From contig NZ_GG657556.1 of assembly GCF_000157995.1 (NCBI RefSeq), forward strand, positions 558,967 through 595,497: 36,531 nucleotides of DNA, in the 5' to 3' direction. The notes beneath the pieces are model-generated. The model made no database searches. It saw only the letters and a program-made list of their open reading frames with translations, and was not told where the DNA came from. Below, in pieces: positions 9,768 through 18,322 of the stretch (position 1 is its first letter; each line of letters opens with the position of its first letter). The DNA comes from Holdemania filiformis DSM 12042 (lineage in GTDB: Bacteria > Bacillota_I > Bacilli_A > Erysipelotrichales > Erysipelotrichaceae). The position numbers and the translations under genes were made by a program.

Positions 9768-9857
9768 GAAATAAATGATAGCGCTTACAAAAAAGCGGAT
9801 TGAGATTCCGTCAAAGTCGAAAGGCTTTCAGCATACAGTGAAATGAGGTGGTATTCG

Positions 9858-11081
9858 ATGACGGAGAAACAATATCTTTTAGGTACGGATGAACAGCAGC
9901 AATGGATGCGGGAGTACACGTTTGCCCCGCGCGGCAACGGGTTTAAAGAACCCGGCGTGCTTGGAATGGACGCGAAGGAATTCTCGGCGTTCAACGTGGC
10001 CAAATCGTTTTATCAGGTGCATCCGGAGGTCTTTAACTTAAAACTTGTGGCAGAGAAGACCGGTGTGGCGGAAAGTGAGATCGCAGCCCGGCTGAAACGC
10101 ATGATCGACCGCCGGCTGATTATGTTTGTGAAGAATTCTTCCGTTTCCGCTCTGGGTTTTGGGCTGTATTACTGGATTGTGAAAATGAAAAAGGACTGCC
10201 CGCCGCAGGCGAAGGCGCAGTTGGCGGAATGGATTCAAAATAAGGACGAGATCTGCACCGGTTATTTAACGGAAGGCGATTTCGATTTCTTCTGCGGCAA
10301 TCATATGCGCGTGCTGGACAATCTGCTTTGTGGCGTGATTGAACCGATCCGTCGCAACCGCTGGGTCGAATCCATTCATCTCTGTCCGATCCGCCGCGAC
10401 GTCCGCGAATCCCATGTCAATCTGTGGGACGCTCCGAAGGCGGATTACCGCCGCTATCTGTGGTCGGACGCGCAGAAAACCAACTTCTTAAACAGCCAGA
10501 ACGAGATGGACGCTACGGACTTCGCGATCATCGACATTCTGAACAATGTGACCTCGATCGAAGATTTCTTTGATTACGAGGTGCTCGGCCAGCTGTCCGG
10601 TCTAGATCCGGCGGCGATGAAGAAGGATCTGGGCTGGATCGTCGATCATCAGCGCTATGTCGTGCCGATGTTCTATTTTAATTATCAGGCGCTGGGGCTG
10701 AACATGCACTGTTATCTGATCCGCCTGTTCCAGAATGTGACGAGCTGCCGTAAGGAGCAAATCGTCGACGAACTGAGCCAGTATCCGGAATTCAATAATA
10801 TCTTCGAGTTCTCCGATGGGATTTACGATATTCTGGTCAGCGCTTATGCACAACTGACGGATCTTGATGCTTTACGTACAATGTTAGACGGCTACGCCGA
10901 GATCGAAGAAGTTTGGGAAGCTGACAGTCCGCGGCAATTCCGCCGTTGGACGGCGCGGCTGGATAAAGACGCGGATATGTGGGAGGAATGTATTTTTACT
11001 GACGATTTCCTGCAGGACCGCACGAGCTGGCCGATTGAACCAGCGGGGGAATGGCAGGAGAAAGGCGGTGAAGAACGATGA
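9858..11081 (+). CDS. Regulator with two Lrp/AsnC-like modules
   Basis: The 407-residue protein appears to contain two copies of an Lrp/AsnC-type unit. The first has a winged-helix HTH (about residues 60-95, VAEKTGVAESEIAARLKRM) followed by a RAM-like sensing domain. The second HTH-like segment begins near residue 225 (DFAIIDILNN ... LSGLDPAAMKKDL) with its own C-terminal domain. Lrp family members are usually about 150 residues, so this is a fused tandem form. The start is ATG 9858 because GAGGTGG lies six bases upstream; the ATG at 9843 has no site. Its stop overlaps the next start (ATGA), so it probably regulates or senses for the acyl-CoA synthetase-like partner. DNA binding is inferred, not shown. 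Confidence 0.7.
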   Translation: MTEKQYLLGTDEQQQWMREYTFAPRGNGFKEPGVLGMDAKEFSAFNVAKSFYQVHPEVFNLKLVAEKTGVAESEIAARLKRMIDRRLIMFVKNSSVSALGFGLYYWIVKMKKDCPPQAKAQLAEWIQNKDEICTGYLTEGDFDFFCGNHMRVLDNLLCGVIEPIRRNRWVESIHLCPIRRDVRESHVNLWDAPKADYRRYLWSDAQKTNFLNSQNEMDATDFAIIDILNNVTSIEDFFDYEVLGQLSGLDPAAMKKDLGWIVDHQRYVVPMFYFNYQALGLNMHCYLIRLFQNVTSCRKEQIVDELSQYPEFNNIFEFSDGIYDILVSAYAQLTDLDALRTMLDGYAEIEEVWEADSPRQFRRWTARLDKDADMWEECIFTDDFLQDRTSWPIEPAGEWQEKGGEER

Positions 11082-12481
11082 AGACCAATGCGATCCGCGG
11101 TTATGTTGTCGACCGGCTTCAATATGCTTTGAATCCATCCAGCGTCGCGGTGATCGGCGCCAGCCGCTGTCCGGGCAAGGTTGGTCATAAGGTTATCGAC
11201 GGCTTACAGAAATGGGGCTATCAAGGAAAAATTTACCCGGTGAATCCGCGCGCGGAGAAGGTTGCGGGCCTAAAAGCTTATCCGACCCTGCGGGAGATTG
11301 AGGAGCCGGTTGATCTGGCGTTCATCGCGGTGCCGGCGCATTTGGTCAAATCGATTCTGGAAGACTGCGTAGCCAAAGAAGTAAAAATCGTTGTGATTGC
11401 GACCAGCGCCTTTAAGGAGATCGGCCGCGGCGAGCTGCAGGACGAGCTGACAGAATACTGCCGGGCCAACGAGCTGCCGCTGATCGGACCGAACTTAGTC
11501 GGCATGGGATCGCCGGCGCTGAATTTCAATTGCGGCTTTATCCCGTATCTGCCGACGCTGGGACCGGTAGCGATGATTTCTCAATCCGGCGCCAACCTGT
11601 TGGCGGCGTTAGGGACCTCACAGAAGGATCACTACGGCATGAGTTTCTTCGTCGGGTTAGGCAATAAGGCCGACGTTGATTTCAGCGAATTTATCGCGTA
11701 TGCCGGCAAGGACGACAACACGAAGTGCATCGCCGTCTATATGGAAGGGCTGGACAGCCCGGAGGCGTTTATTGAAGCGTGCCAGTCGGTGGCTAAGCCG
11801 GTCGTCGCGATCAAGGTCGGACGCAGTCCGATCGGCGTAAAGGCAGCGTTTGCCCACACGGCCAGCGAAAACGTGAGGGATGATGCGTACTATGATGAGG
11901 TCTTTGCTCAGGCCGGAGCGCTGCGGGCAACGACATGGCAGGAATTTCTCGATGTTTCGCTGGCGCTGGGAACTCAGCCGGCGCTGCGCGGCGAAAACGT
12001 TGTGATGATTACCAACGGCGGCGGTTCTGGTCTTTTGAGCTGCGACCATTTTGACCGCTGCGGTCTGCCGCTGAAAGAATTAAAGGAAATTTCGCCGAGT
12101 CTGGCCGGGCGTATCCGCGCGTACATGCCGATGTTCGGATCACCGCTCAATCCAGTCGATATTTCCGGCACTGCTTCGCCGACGCAGTACAAAGGCGCGT
12201 TCATGCAGGCGATGCGCGATCCGGCAGTTGATGGAATTCTCGGCTCGATCTGTCCGACAGCGGTGACTAACGTCGATGCGGTCGTCGACGTTGTGATCGA
12301 AGTCCACGACCGTTACCGCCGCTTAGGCAAACCATTTATCATGGAATGCCAGGGCGGAGAGGAATGCCAGCGGGCGATCATGAAGCTGCGCGATCACGGT
12401 ATCCCGGCGTATCCGACGGCGGAACAGGCGGTCAATGCGATGGTGGCGTTATATCGCTATGGTCAGATGCAGAAAAAATAA
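11078..12481 (+). CDS. Alpha-type subunit of NDP-forming acyl-CoA synthetase (CoA-binding/succinyl-CoA synthetase-like)
   Basis: The family converts acyl-CoA plus ADP and phosphate to acid plus ATP. The 467 residues hold an N-terminal CoA-binding Rossmann domain (SVAVIGASRCPGKVG near residues 15-30), a succinyl-CoA synthetase-like flavodoxin domain with MISQSGANL, and a further ligase domain. The phosphorylated His is kept: AFAHTAS, His260, where relatives read SHTG. The length matches archaeal alpha subunits. The ATP-grasp beta subunit, needed for ATP formation, is not fused and not in the window; the next gene is unrelated. It overlaps the Lrp-like gene by four bases. It may pair with a distant beta subunit or have another acyl-CoA role. 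Confidence 0.8.
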   Translation: MKTNAIRGYVVDRLQYALNPSSVAVIGASRCPGKVGHKVIDGLQKWGYQGKIYPVNPRAEKVAGLKAYPTLREIEEPVDLAFIAVPAHLVKSILEDCVAKEVKIVVIATSAFKEIGRGELQDELTEYCRANELPLIGPNLVGMGSPALNFNCGFIPYLPTLGPVAMISQSGANLLAALGTSQKDHYGMSFFVGLGNKADVDFSEFIAYAGKDDNTKCIAVYMEGLDSPEAFIEACQSVAKPVVAIKVGRSPIGVKAAFAHTASENVRDDAYYDEVFAQAGALRATTWQEFLDVSLALGTQPALRGENVVMITNGGGSGLLSCDHFDRCGLPLKELKEISPSLAGRIRAYMPMFGSPLNPVDISGTASPTQYKGAFMQAMRDPAVDGILGSICPTAVTNVDAVVDVVIEVHDRYRRLGKPFIMECQGGEECQRAIMKLRDHGIPAYPTAEQAVNAMVALYRYGQMQKK

Positions 12482-12559
12482 ATGAAAAGGGTAAAGCGAA
12501 AAGTTTGAGATCCAGCGCTTTTCTTGAAAGTTTTTAATAAACGATAAAGGATGAAAGAG

Positions 12560-12600
12560 CCGCGGCATTGCAGAATAAAAGCTGAAACGCCGCGGTTTTT
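12560..12600 (+). terminator. Terminator after the synthetase-like gene
   Basis: CCGCGGC (12560-12566) and GCCGCGG (12589-12595) form a perfect 7-bp stem around a 22-base loop, followed by TTTTT. Confidence 0.8.
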
Positions 12601-12642
12601 CTGTGATTTGATCGCGCAAAGATAAAAAATCGGTTAAGCTAT

Positions 12643-12712
<70 letters not shown>

Positions 12713-12746
12713 GATGACGATAAAAAGAGATAACTGAGAAAAAAAG

Positions 12747-12766
12747 GATAAGCGATGGCGCTTATC
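12747..12766 (+). promoter_or_regulatory. Hairpin touching the ribosome binding site of the reductase-like gene
   Basis: GATAAGCG (12747-12754), loop ATGG, CGCTTATC (12759-12766): a perfect 8-bp stem ending one base before the SD GGAAAGGA (12767-12774). No T run follows, so it is not a terminator. It could stabilise the mRNA or affect ribosome loading. Confidence 0.5.
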
Positions 12767-12780
12767 GGAAAGGAAAAAAT

Positions 12781-13335
12781 ATGGCAGAAAGAAAAATTAT
12801 TTTAAATCTGGCGGTGAGTTTGGATGGTTATATCTGTGATCCAGAAGGGGGTTTCGCGTGGATCAGCGGTCAAGGCGACCGTCGGCTGGACACTGTTCCT
12901 CATTATGACATCGAAGCTTTTGCCAGCCAGGTCGACGTGATTGTGATGGGGCGCAAAGCCTATGAGGACTGTGGTCTGGACTTTGTCGCAGAGCCGCAAA
13001 CCAAACAATTCTGGATCGCCTCCTCCAAGCCGCTGGCTTTAGAGCCGCCAGCCCGGTGGATCAGCGGGAATCTGGTCGATTCGGTGTTGGCGCTGAAAAA
13101 ACAGCCGGGTAAGGATATCTGGCTGTTCGGCGGGGCTGGGGTAACGGATCCATTTATTCGAGCCGACGCTGTCGACGAATACATCGTCGGGATTATTCCG
13201 ATTCTGCTGGGGCAGGGCCGGCGGTTATTTCATGAAGGCTTCGCATCGATCGCGCTGCATCTGGAACAGTTCTGGATTGACGACGGCGTCGTGGTGATGC
13301 GCTATCGACGCCGCGGTGAGACTTTGGGGAAGTGA
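12781..13335 (+). CDS. RibD C-terminal/dihydrofolate reductase-like protein
   Basis: The 184-residue product belongs to the RibD_C/DHFR-fold family of NADPH-dependent reductases (YyaP/YwjB type). Family marks are SLDGYI near residues 13-18, VIVMGRKAYE, LFGGAGV (pyridine nucleotide loop) and the strand IIPILLGQGRRLF. The physiological substrate of these single-domain proteins is generally unknown, so I do not call it DHFR. It has no deaminase domain, unlike RibD. The gene stands alone, with a ten-copy heptamer and a hairpin in front. The SD is GGAAAGGA. Confidence 0.85.
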   Translation: MAERKIILNLAVSLDGYICDPEGGFAWISGQGDRRLDTVPHYDIEAFASQVDVIVMGRKAYEDCGLDFVAEPQTKQFWIASSKPLALEPPARWISGNLVDSVLALKKQPGKDIWLFGGAGVTDPFIRADAVDEYIVGIIPILLGQGRRLFHEGFASIALHLEQFWIDDGVVVMRYRRRGETLGK

Positions 13336-13395
13336 CAAAATCCGCGAACTGTCGGAATGGGGATAGTAAAAGATGAGGCAGGCGCTCGGAAGTCA

Positions 13396-13404
13396 TGGTA
13401 TAAT
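13396..13404 (+). promoter_or_regulatory. Extended -10 promoter for the alpha/beta hydrolase
   Basis: TGGTATAAT is an extended -10 element (TGn plus TATAAT); no good -35 box is seen. It lies 17 bases before the ATG at 13422, implying a leader of only about 11 bases. Confidence 0.6.
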
Positions 13405-13421
13405 AGGAACGGGTGATAACC

Positions 13422-14375
13422 ATGAAAACAAAAACGAAATTGATGATTGCGGCCGGCGCCGCCGCAGGCGCGGCTGCCAGCTATTACGGCGTCTGCGAAC
13501 TGGCGTATAACCGGTTTATCCGCCGCGGCCCAAAATTCTTTGCGATGGGTCCGCAGGAGGATGCGTTGACGGAAGAACAGCGGGCGGAACGCCGGCAGCG
13601 CCAGGAAGCGGTACAGAGCTGGTTTGCGGCCAGTCAGGTGCAGGATCTGACGCTGACTTCTTTTGACGGGCTGCGGCTGCACGCAACCCAGATTCTCAAC
13701 CATCCCGACAGCGACAAATGGATCGTGATGGCGCATGGCTACGGCGCGGACAGTCTGGCGCTTTTGCCGAGAGCGAAAACGTTTGACGAAGCCGGCTTTA
13801 ACGTGCTCCTGCCGGATCTGCGCGGGCATGGGTTAAGTGAGGGAGATTATGTCGGCATGGGCTGGAATGACCGGCGCGACCTGATCGCCTGGACGGACCG
13901 CATCGCAAGCGAGCATCCCGACAGTCAGATCGTCTTGTTCGGCCTGTCGATGGGCGCGTCCGCGGTGATGATGGCCTGCGGCGAAGAAGATCTCAACGAT
14001 CGCGTTGTCTGCGCGATCGAGGAATGCGGCTATACCAGCATCCCGGCAATTGCGGAAAAGCAGGTGCGCAGTGCGTTTGGAATCGCAACCCAGCCGGTTC
14101 TGATCGGGCTGTCAACCTTGATCAAAATGCGCTGCGGTTACTCCGTTTGGGAAGCCAGCGCAGTGGAACAGCTGCGGCAGTGCCGTGTTCCGATGTTGTT
14201 TATCCATGGTGAAGAGGACGACTTTGTTCCGTATGACATGGTGTTCGAAAATTATTACGCGTGCACCAGCGAAAAAGAGCTGTACACCGTACCAGCGGCC
14301 AGACATTGTGAAGCCTATCGCAGCCCGCATTATGACGAGCGGCTGCTCCGTTTTATCCGCCGTTTTCTGCACTAA
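13422..14375 (+). CDS. Membrane-anchored alpha/beta hydrolase
   Basis: Serine hydrolase of 317 residues. An N-terminal basic segment and Ala/Gly-rich hydrophobic stretch (about 5-25) look like a membrane anchor or uncleaved signal. The core has VMAHGYG (oxyanion region), nucleophile GLSMGAS (Ser176), acid in GEEDDFVP (Asp266 or 267) and ARHCEAY (His295). It resembles the BAAT/YqkD-like hydrolases of Firmicutes (about 300-330 residues, anchored). A GTG at 13413 is in frame, but GGGTG at 13411-13415 fits better as the binding site for ATG 13422. Substrate unknown. It ends at a terminator and is monocistronic. Confidence 0.87.
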   Translation: MKTKTKLMIAAGAAAGAAASYYGVCELAYNRFIRRGPKFFAMGPQEDALTEEQRAERRQRQEAVQSWFAASQVQDLTLTSFDGLRLHATQILNHPDSDKWIVMAHGYGADSLALLPRAKTFDEAGFNVLLPDLRGHGLSEGDYVGMGWNDRRDLIAWTDRIASEHPDSQIVLFGLSMGASAVMMACGEEDLNDRVVCAIEECGYTSIPAIAEKQVRSAFGIATQPVLIGLSTLIKMRCGYSVWEASAVEQLRQCRVPMLFIHGEEDDFVPYDMVFENYYACTSEKELYTVPAARHCEAYRSPHYDERLLRFIRRFLH

Positions 14376-14416
14376 GCAGACAAACAACCCTTGAATTAAA
14401 AAAAAGTTTAAATTTG

Positions 14417-14453
14417 AAAAAAGCCTAACAGACCAGCTCTGAAAGGCTTTTTT
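14417..14453 (+). terminator. Terminator after the hydrolase
   Basis: AAAAAAGCCT (14417-14426) pairs with AGGCTTTTTT (from 14444), a stem flanked by A and T tracts. It may work on both strands. Confidence 0.8.
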
Positions 14454-14487
14454 GTCATTTTGAGGGAATCTGGTTAGACCAAATATA

Positions 14488-14501
14488 TGTAAACGTTTAC
14501 A
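14488..14501 (+). promoter_or_regulatory. cre-like palindrome upstream of ppdK
   Basis: TGTAAACGTTTACA is a perfect 14-base palindrome that fits the CcpA catabolite-response consensus TGWAANCGNTNWCA at every position. It is centred about 49 bases before the expected transcription start, just upstream of the -35 box, so it could act as an activator or a repressor site. Confidence 0.7.
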
Positions 14502-14508
14502 AAAACTA

Positions 14509-14537
14509 TGGAAATTCCTGGTCAGTTCCGCTATAAT
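14509..14537 (+). promoter_or_regulatory. Promoter of ppdK
   Basis: TGGAAA (14509-14514), 17-base spacer, TATAAT (14532-14537). The -35 is weak, which suits a promoter that depends on a regulator. Confidence 0.6.
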
Positions 14538-14582
14538 AAGTCTATGAAAGTTGGCTGGAAAATACGCCTATAAGGAGGAACA

Positions 14583-17216
14583 ATGAGCGAAAAATATGTT
14601 TATCTTTTCTCTGAAGGAAATGGTAAAATGCGCGAACTGCTCGGCGGAAAAGGGGCAAATCTGGCAGAAATGACCAATTTGGGCATGCCGGTTCCGCAGG
14701 GCTTTACCGTTACGACGGAAGTCTGCACACGTTACTATGAAGACGGAGAAAAAATTGCGCCGGAGATTACGGAGGAAATCAACCGCAATCTGAAAACGCT
14801 GGAAGAAATGACAGGCAAGAAGATGGGTGATAAGGAAAACCCGCTGCTGGTTTCCGTTCGTTCGGGCGCCCGCGCTTCCATGCCGGGCATGATGGATACG
14901 ATCCTGAACCTGGGCATTAACGACGAAGTCGTCGAAACAATTGCGGCAAAGACGGAGAATCCGCGCTTTGCTTACGATAGTTACCGGCGTTTCATTCAGA
15001 TGTTCTCGGACGTCGTCATGGGCTTGCCGAAAAGCAAGTTTGAAGTGATCATCGACGAACTCAAGGACCGCAAGGGCGTTAAGCTTGATACGGAACTGGA
15101 TGCGGACGATATGAAGGAAATGACTGCGCGTTTCAAGGAATTCTACAAGGAAAACCTGAACGAGGACTTCCCGCAGGATCCGAAAGAACAGATGATCCGC
15201 GCCGTTGAAGCGGTATTCCGTTCCTGGAATAATCCGCGTGCGATTTACTATCGCAAAATGAACGATATCCCGGGTTCCTGGGGAACGGCCGTCAACGTCC
15301 AGATGATGGTGTTCGGCAACATGGGCAATACCTGCGGCACCGGCGTTGCGTTTACGCGTAATCCGGCAACCGGCGAAAATAAACTGTTCGGCGAATTCTT
15401 AATGAACGCGCAGGGCGAAGACGTCGTTGCGGGGATCCGTACACCGCAGACGATCGACGAATTAAAAGAAGTCATGCCGGATGCATACAATAGCTTCGTG
15501 GAGATCTGCGGCAAGCTGGAAAAGCATTACCGCGATATGCAGGACATGGAATTCACGATTGAAAACGGCAAGCTGTTCATGCTTCAGACCCGAAACGGCA
15601 AGCGTACCGCGGCTGCGGCGCTGAAGATTGCCTGTGATATGGTAGCGGAAGGCCTGATTACGAAAGATGAAGCGCTGATGATGGTCGAACCAAAGGCGTT
15701 GGACGCCTTGCTGCACCCGCAGTTTGATCCGGCTGAATTGAAACAGGCGCATCTGATTGCCAGCGGCCTGCCGGCTTCGCCGGGAGCGGCCTGCGGTCAG
15801 GTTGTCTTCAGTGCGGAAGATGCGATCACGGAAGCCAACAAGGGCAAAAAAGTCGTGCTGGTTCGTCTGGAAACCTCGCCGGAAGACATCGAAGGCATGA
15901 ACGTCGCTCAGGGGATCCTGACTGTTCGCGGCGGCATGACTTCGCATGCGGCGGTTGTCGCTCGCGGCATGGGACGCTGCTGTGTCTCCGGCTGCGGTGA
16001 AATCGACATCCATGAAGAAGAAAAAACCTTTACTGTCGGCGGCCACACCTATAAAGAGGGCGACTGGATTTCGTTAGACGGCTCGACCGGCAATGTTTAC
16101 GGTGAAGCCGTGAAAACAGTTCCGGCACAGATCTCCGGCGATTTTGAAACGTTTATGAAATGGGCGGATGAACGCCGTGTGCTGCAGGTCAGAACGAACG
16201 CCGACACGCCGAAGGATGCGAAGCAGGCTGTCGCTTTCGGCGCTCAGGGCATCGGCTTAGTCAGAACAGAACACATGTTCTTTGATTCCAACCGCATTAA
16301 AGCAATGCGGGAAATGATTGTTTCTTCCACGGAAGAACAGCGCCGCGCGGCTTTGGCAAAACTGCTGCCGATGCAGCGTTCCGACTTTGAAGGCATCTAT
16401 GAGGCGATGGAAGGCCGTCCGGTTACGATCCGTTATCTGGATCCGCCTTTACATGAATTCCTGCCGACTTCCTCGTATGACATCGCGACGCTGGCTCAGG
16501 ACATGAACCTGAATATCGACGATCTCAAGAGCATCATTACTTCGCTCCATGAGTTCAACCCGATGATGGGTCACCGCGGCTGCCGTCTGGCGATCTCCTA
16601 CCCGGAAATCGCAGAAATGCAGACGCGCGCAGTCATTGAAGCGGCGATCAACGTCAACCGCAAGCATCCGGATTATCACATTACGCCGGAAATCATGATT
16701 CCGCTGGTTGGCGATGTCAACGAACTGAAATATGTTAAGAATATCGTCACCAAGGTCGCGGATGAAATCATCAGCGCTTCCGGTATCGAAATGAAATACA
16801 TGGTCGGCACGATGATCGAAATTCCGCGGGCCGCTCTGTTAGCGGATGAAATCGCGGAGGAAGCGGAGTTCTTCAGCTTCGGCACCAACGATTTAACGCA
16901 GATGACATTCGGCTTCTCGCGTGATGACGCCGGCGGATTTCTGTCGCATTATTACGACAAGAAGATTTACGAGCAGGATCCGTTTGCCCGTCTGGATCAG
17001 CATGGCGTCGGCAAGCTGGTCGCAATGGCGGCAGAGCTGGGCCGTAAGACCCGCCCGAACATCAAGCTGGGCATCTGCGGCGAACACGGCGGCGATCCAA
17101 GCTCGATCGAATTCTGTCACCGTGTCGGACTGAACTATGTTTCCTGCAGTCCGTACCGTGTTCCGATCGCTCGTTTGGCAGCAGCGCAGGCAGCGATTAA
17201 GAACGACAAGCACTAG
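14583..17216 (+). CDS. ppdK: Pyruvate, phosphate dikinase
   Basis: PPDK interconverts pyruvate + ATP + Pi and PEP + AMP + PPi in the cytosol, serving glycolysis or gluconeogenesis in anaerobes. The 877 residues match clostridial PPDK. N-terminal ATP-grasp domain contains SVRSGARASMPGMMDT; the swivelling domain has GGMTSHAAVVARGMG with the phospho-His at 455; the C-terminal PEP/pyruvate barrel has GICGEHGG with the catalytic Cys at 832. All key residues are present. TAAGGAGG lies five bases before the ATG. The gene is monocistronic, with a cre-like site upstream and a terminator after. No PPDK regulatory protein gene is adjacent. Confidence 0.98.
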   Translation: MSEKYVYLFSEGNGKMRELLGGKGANLAEMTNLGMPVPQGFTVTTEVCTRYYEDGEKIAPEITEEINRNLKTLEEMTGKKMGDKENPLLVSVRSGARASMPGMMDTILNLGINDEVVETIAAKTENPRFAYDSYRRFIQMFSDVVMGLPKSKFEVIIDELKDRKGVKLDTELDADDMKEMTARFKEFYKENLNEDFPQDPKEQMIRAVEAVFRSWNNPRAIYYRKMNDIPGSWGTAVNVQMMVFGNMGNTCGTGVAFTRNPATGENKLFGEFLMNAQGEDVVAGIRTPQTIDELKEVMPDAYNSFVEICGKLEKHYRDMQDMEFTIENGKLFMLQTRNGKRTAAAALKIACDMVAEGLITKDEALMMVEPKALDALLHPQFDPAELKQAHLIASGLPASPGAACGQVVFSAEDAITEANKGKKVVLVRLETSPEDIEGMNVAQGILTVRGGMTSHAAVVARGMGRCCVSGCGEIDIHEEEKTFTVGGHTYKEGDWISLDGSTGNVYGEAVKTVPAQISGDFETFMKWADERRVLQVRTNADTPKDAKQAVAFGAQGIGLVRTEHMFFDSNRIKAMREMIVSSTEEQRRAALAKLLPMQRSDFEGIYEAMEGRPVTIRYLDPPLHEFLPTSSYDIATLAQDMNLNIDDLKSIITSLHEFNPMMGHRGCRLAISYPEIAEMQTRAVIEAAINVNRKHPDYHITPEIMIPLVGDVNELKYVKNIVTKVADEIISASGIEMKYMVGTMIEIPRAALLADEIAEEAEFFSFGTNDLTQMTFGFSRDDAGGFLSHYYDKKIYEQDPFARLDQHGVGKLVAMAAELGRKTRPNIKLGICGEHGGDPSSIEFCHRVGLNYVSCSPYRVPIARLAAAQAAIKNDKH

Positions 17217-17235
17217 GATTTAGAGTGGTTCAAAG

Positions 17236-17262
17236 GCAGGCTGATTTACGGCCTGCTTTTTT
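17236..17262 (+). terminator. Terminator after ppdK
   Basis: GCAGGC (17236-17241) and GCCTGC (17251-17256) with a 9-base loop, then six T. Confidence 0.85.
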
Positions 17263-17351
17263 CTCGATTCAAGAAAGAAAACGGGTTGTTCAAAAAAATT
17301 CAGCTTTATAGAATAAGAAAAAACATAAGGCAAGGAGTTCGCTTTCTCTTT

Positions 17352-17367
17352 AGAAAACGTTTATAAT
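17352..17367 (+). promoter_or_regulatory. -10 box with overlapping imperfect cre-like site
   Basis: TATAAT at 17362-17367 is placed well for the SDR gene; the -35 is poor. AGAAAACGTTTATA (17352-17365) matches 12 of 14 positions of the cre consensus and overlaps the -10 box, where CcpA binding would repress. Confidence 0.4.
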
Positions 17368-17395
17368 AAAAGCAAGGAAAGATGGTGATTGAAGT

Positions 17396-18226
17396 ATGAA
17401 AAGTATTTGTGTGATCAGCGGCGGCGGCAGCGGCATGGGTTTGGAAGCAGCGAAGATTTTAGGCCGGAAACATAAAATCATTCTGATGGGAAGAACGGTG
17501 GCCAAACTGGAAAATGCGGTTAAACAGCTGCGTGATGCGGGAATCGAGGCCGAGGCTTACCCGGCGGATGCCAGCCATCGTGAATCGGTCAGGCAATTAG
17601 CAGCGTATGCGTCGCAGCAGGGTGAGGTTAAAGTACTGATCCATGCCGCAGGCGTTTCTCCGCATATGACAGATGCGCAGAAAATCTTCGAGATCAACGC
17701 GATCGGAACGATGAACATGGATGAGGAATTCGTGAAAATTATGCCGGAGGGCAGCTGTATCCTCAATGTTTCCAGCATGTCGGCATATATGCTTCCGGCA
17801 GATAAAGCTCCCAAACAGATATATAAGCTGAGTCTGAGCGATGCGGAGGCCTTCCGTCTTGCAGTGAATCAGATGCTCAGTCAAGTTCCGCCGGAGCAGC
17901 AGACCGGGACAGCCTATACCCTTTCCAAAAACTTTGTTCTCTGGTATACTGCGCGGATGGCTGTGAAGTTTGGCAAGCAGGGAATTCGGATCGTCTCAAT
18001 TTCGCCGGGCACCTTTAAGACACCGATGGGAGAAATTGAAGGCAAGGAAGCCGCTTCTTTCGCAGAGCGCGGTGCTTTGGGCCGGATGGGCGAACCGGAA
18101 GAAATCGCGGAGATGATGGCGTTTATGGTCAGTGATGAATGTTCCTACCTGACTGGCGTCGATATTCTGTATGATGGCGGTTCTGTTGCCGCGCTGCAGG
18201 CGATGAGGGAAGATCGAGCTCAGTAA
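17396..18226 (+). CDS. Short-chain dehydrogenase/reductase
   Basis: NAD(P)-dependent oxidoreductase of 276 residues, classical SDR. The cofactor motif is SGGGSGMG (residues about 7-14), followed by a MGRT segment. The NAG-type motif is replaced by HAAG. The catalytic pair is YTLSK (Tyr174, Lys178), and the C-terminus has SPGTFKTPMG and YLTGVDILYDGG. The insertion before the Tyr is longer than in most SDRs (about residues 125-170), as in the 3-alpha-hydroxysteroid dehydrogenase group, but that does not decide a substrate. The upstream site GATGGTG is moderate. The next gene is 96 bases away and may be independent. Confidence 0.9.
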   Translation: MKSICVISGGGSGMGLEAAKILGRKHKIILMGRTVAKLENAVKQLRDAGIEAEAYPADASHRESVRQLAAYASQQGEVKVLIHAAGVSPHMTDAQKIFEINAIGTMNMDEEFVKIMPEGSCILNVSSMSAYMLPADKAPKQIYKLSLSDAEAFRLAVNQMLSQVPPEQQTGTAYTLSKNFVLWYTARMAVKFGKQGIRIVSISPGTFKTPMGEIEGKEAASFAERGALGRMGEPEEIAEMMAFMVSDECSYLTGVDILYDGGSVAALQAMREDRAQ

Positions 18227-18322
18227 CAACAGAAAAAGAGAATTACAGCGTGAAGCTGGAGCCAGCGTTTTGAAAAAGACGTTTCGTGCTTCAGCTTTTC
18301 AGAACGAAAAGAGGAGAAGAAC

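Larger units (their letters stand above)
9428..9857 (+). other. Long gene-free stretch with several inverted repeats
   Basis: No convincing coding frame is seen in about 430 bases. Hairpins are possible at 9440-9460 (ACCGAT/ATCGGT), 9501-9521 (AAGAAA/TTTCTT), 9571-9613 (TCTGCG/CGCAGA enclosing a small stem), 9644-9673 (terminator-like) and 9782-9797 (CGCTT/AAGCG). GGTGA (9458-9462) could pair with TCACC (9484-9488) in competition with the first hairpin. It may hold a small RNA followed by the promoter of the next gene; I recognise no known RNA family. Confidence 0.4.

Noticed and set aside
9832-9839. CATACAGT as a sigma-E -10 box before the AsnC-like gene
   Set aside because: No ATA-containing -35 element lies at the proper distance, and a sigma-A-type promoter fits better.
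18252-18300. Inverted repeat TGAAGC/GCTTCA as a terminator after the SDR gene
   Set aside because: The stem is short with a long loop and only a weak T tract, so I do not list it as a feature.
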